DNA of 5,281 bases, taken from contig DAIESZ010000284.1 in assembly GCA_027346035.1 (NCBI GenBank), positions 1 through 5,281 on the forward strand, given 5' to 3'. Positions 5,088 through 5,281 of this stretch are shown here, piece by piece. A program made the translations under genes and the position numbers. This DNA is from Propionibacteriaceae bacterium (GTDB taxonomy: Bacteria; Actinomycetota; Actinomycetes; Propionibacteriales; Propionibacteriaceae). The notes beneath the pieces are model-generated. The model did not search any database and had not been told where the DNA came from. It saw only the letters and a list, made by a program, of their open reading frames with translations. Position 1 is the first letter of the stretch. Every line of letters starts with the position of its first letter.

Positions 5088-5105
5088 CGGTGACGCGGTT
5101 CACAA
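5088..5105 (-). promoter_or_regulatory. Candidate Rex (redox repressor) box upstream of ndh
   Basis: The plus strand reads CGGTGACGCGGTTCACAA. The Rex operator pattern is TTGTGAANNNNTTCACAA; one half (TTCACAA, 5099-5105) is perfect and the other (CGGTGAC) matches at GTGA, giving 11 of 14 defined positions. The centre is about 88 bases upstream of the ndh start. Rex of Streptomyces represses respiratory genes when NADH is low, and ndh is among its reported targets. TTGTGA could double as a -35 box, but I see no convincing -10 at the right distance. Confidence 0.45.
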
Positions 5106-5160
5106 GGGGGGGACGCGTCGACCGGCCGCGTCGGGTCCGAGAGCTGGCGCGGCCCCCGCG

Positions 5161-5280
5161 GCGTACGACCGGGGCGAGGTGCCCCGCGTGGCGTACGACC
5201 CGGCACGGGAGTGACCCGCGGCGTACGACCGGGGCGAGGTGCCCCGCGCGGCGTACGACCCGGCACGGGAGCGGTCCGCG
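5161..5280. repeat. 60-bp tandem repeat built of 30-bp half-units, cut by the window end
   Basis: Units 5161-5220 and 5221-5280 differ at only 4 of 60 positions, all transitions. Each unit holds two half-units that start with GCGTACGACC, at 5161, 5191, 5221 and 5251. Each half-unit contains the palindrome CGTACG, and the first half of each unit has the dyad GGGGC-GAGGT-GCCCC. The array probably continues past the window. Both strands have open frames through part of it: minus reads as PGRTPR-type repeats up to a stop at 5039, plus as AYDRGEVPRVAYDPARE. Neither has a supported start in the window. Confidence 0.85.
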
Positions 5281-5281
5281 C

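Noticed and set aside
5039..5281. Minus-strand frame of PGRTPR repeats running in from beyond the window
   Set aside because: Third-position GC in the repeat is low for this genome, the product is low-complexity, and the candidate Rex box lies within it. Without the sequence past the edge a gene cannot be supported.

Overview
The window is GC-rich chromosomal DNA of an actinobacterial type. Codon third positions are strongly G/C, two of the three clear genes start with GTG, and there is a compact tRNA-Glu / tRNA-Asp / tRNA-Phe group of the kind common in Actinomycetota, with tRNA-Lys on the opposite strand nearby. The lineage below phylum cannot be settled by reading alone.

Layout, left to right. 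A tRNA-Lys (anticodon TTT) lies on the minus strand at 77-152 with its own promoter. A 220-residue plus-strand gene at 291-953 encodes one N-terminal membrane helix joined to a domain that I align with the apical (substrate-binding) domain of the chaperonin GroEL; the ATPase (equatorial) part is absent. After a 335-base intergenic stretch with a long hairpin, a good promoter and a structured leader, a plus-strand gene at 1289-2665 encodes an exported cell-wall protein: signal peptide, four SH3-like repeats and a C-terminal LAS/M15-like putative metallopeptidase domain. Then come tRNA-Glu (2750-2825), tRNA-Asp (3059-3132) and tRNA-Phe (3206-3279), with hairpin terminators between them. About 380 bases after tRNA-Phe show no gene. 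A minus-strand gene at 3662-5008 encodes a type II NADH dehydrogenase (NDH-2). Its upstream region holds a candidate Rex redox-repressor box and, at the window edge, 60-bp tandem repeats made of 30-bp half-units.

The three protein genes do not form an operon: each has its own spacing and signals, and ndh faces the other two. The tRNA genes are the conserved core. The chaperonin-like gene and the cell-wall gene sit between the divergent tRNA-Lys and the tRNA-Glu-Asp-Phe group. NDH-2 feeds electrons from NADH into the quinone pool, and a Rex-type site would couple its expression to the NADH/NAD+ ratio.

The most unusual item is the membrane-tethered, stand-alone GroEL apical-like domain. It corresponds almost exactly to the 'minichaperone' fragment of GroEL studied in vitro, but here it is a natural gene with a membrane anchor.
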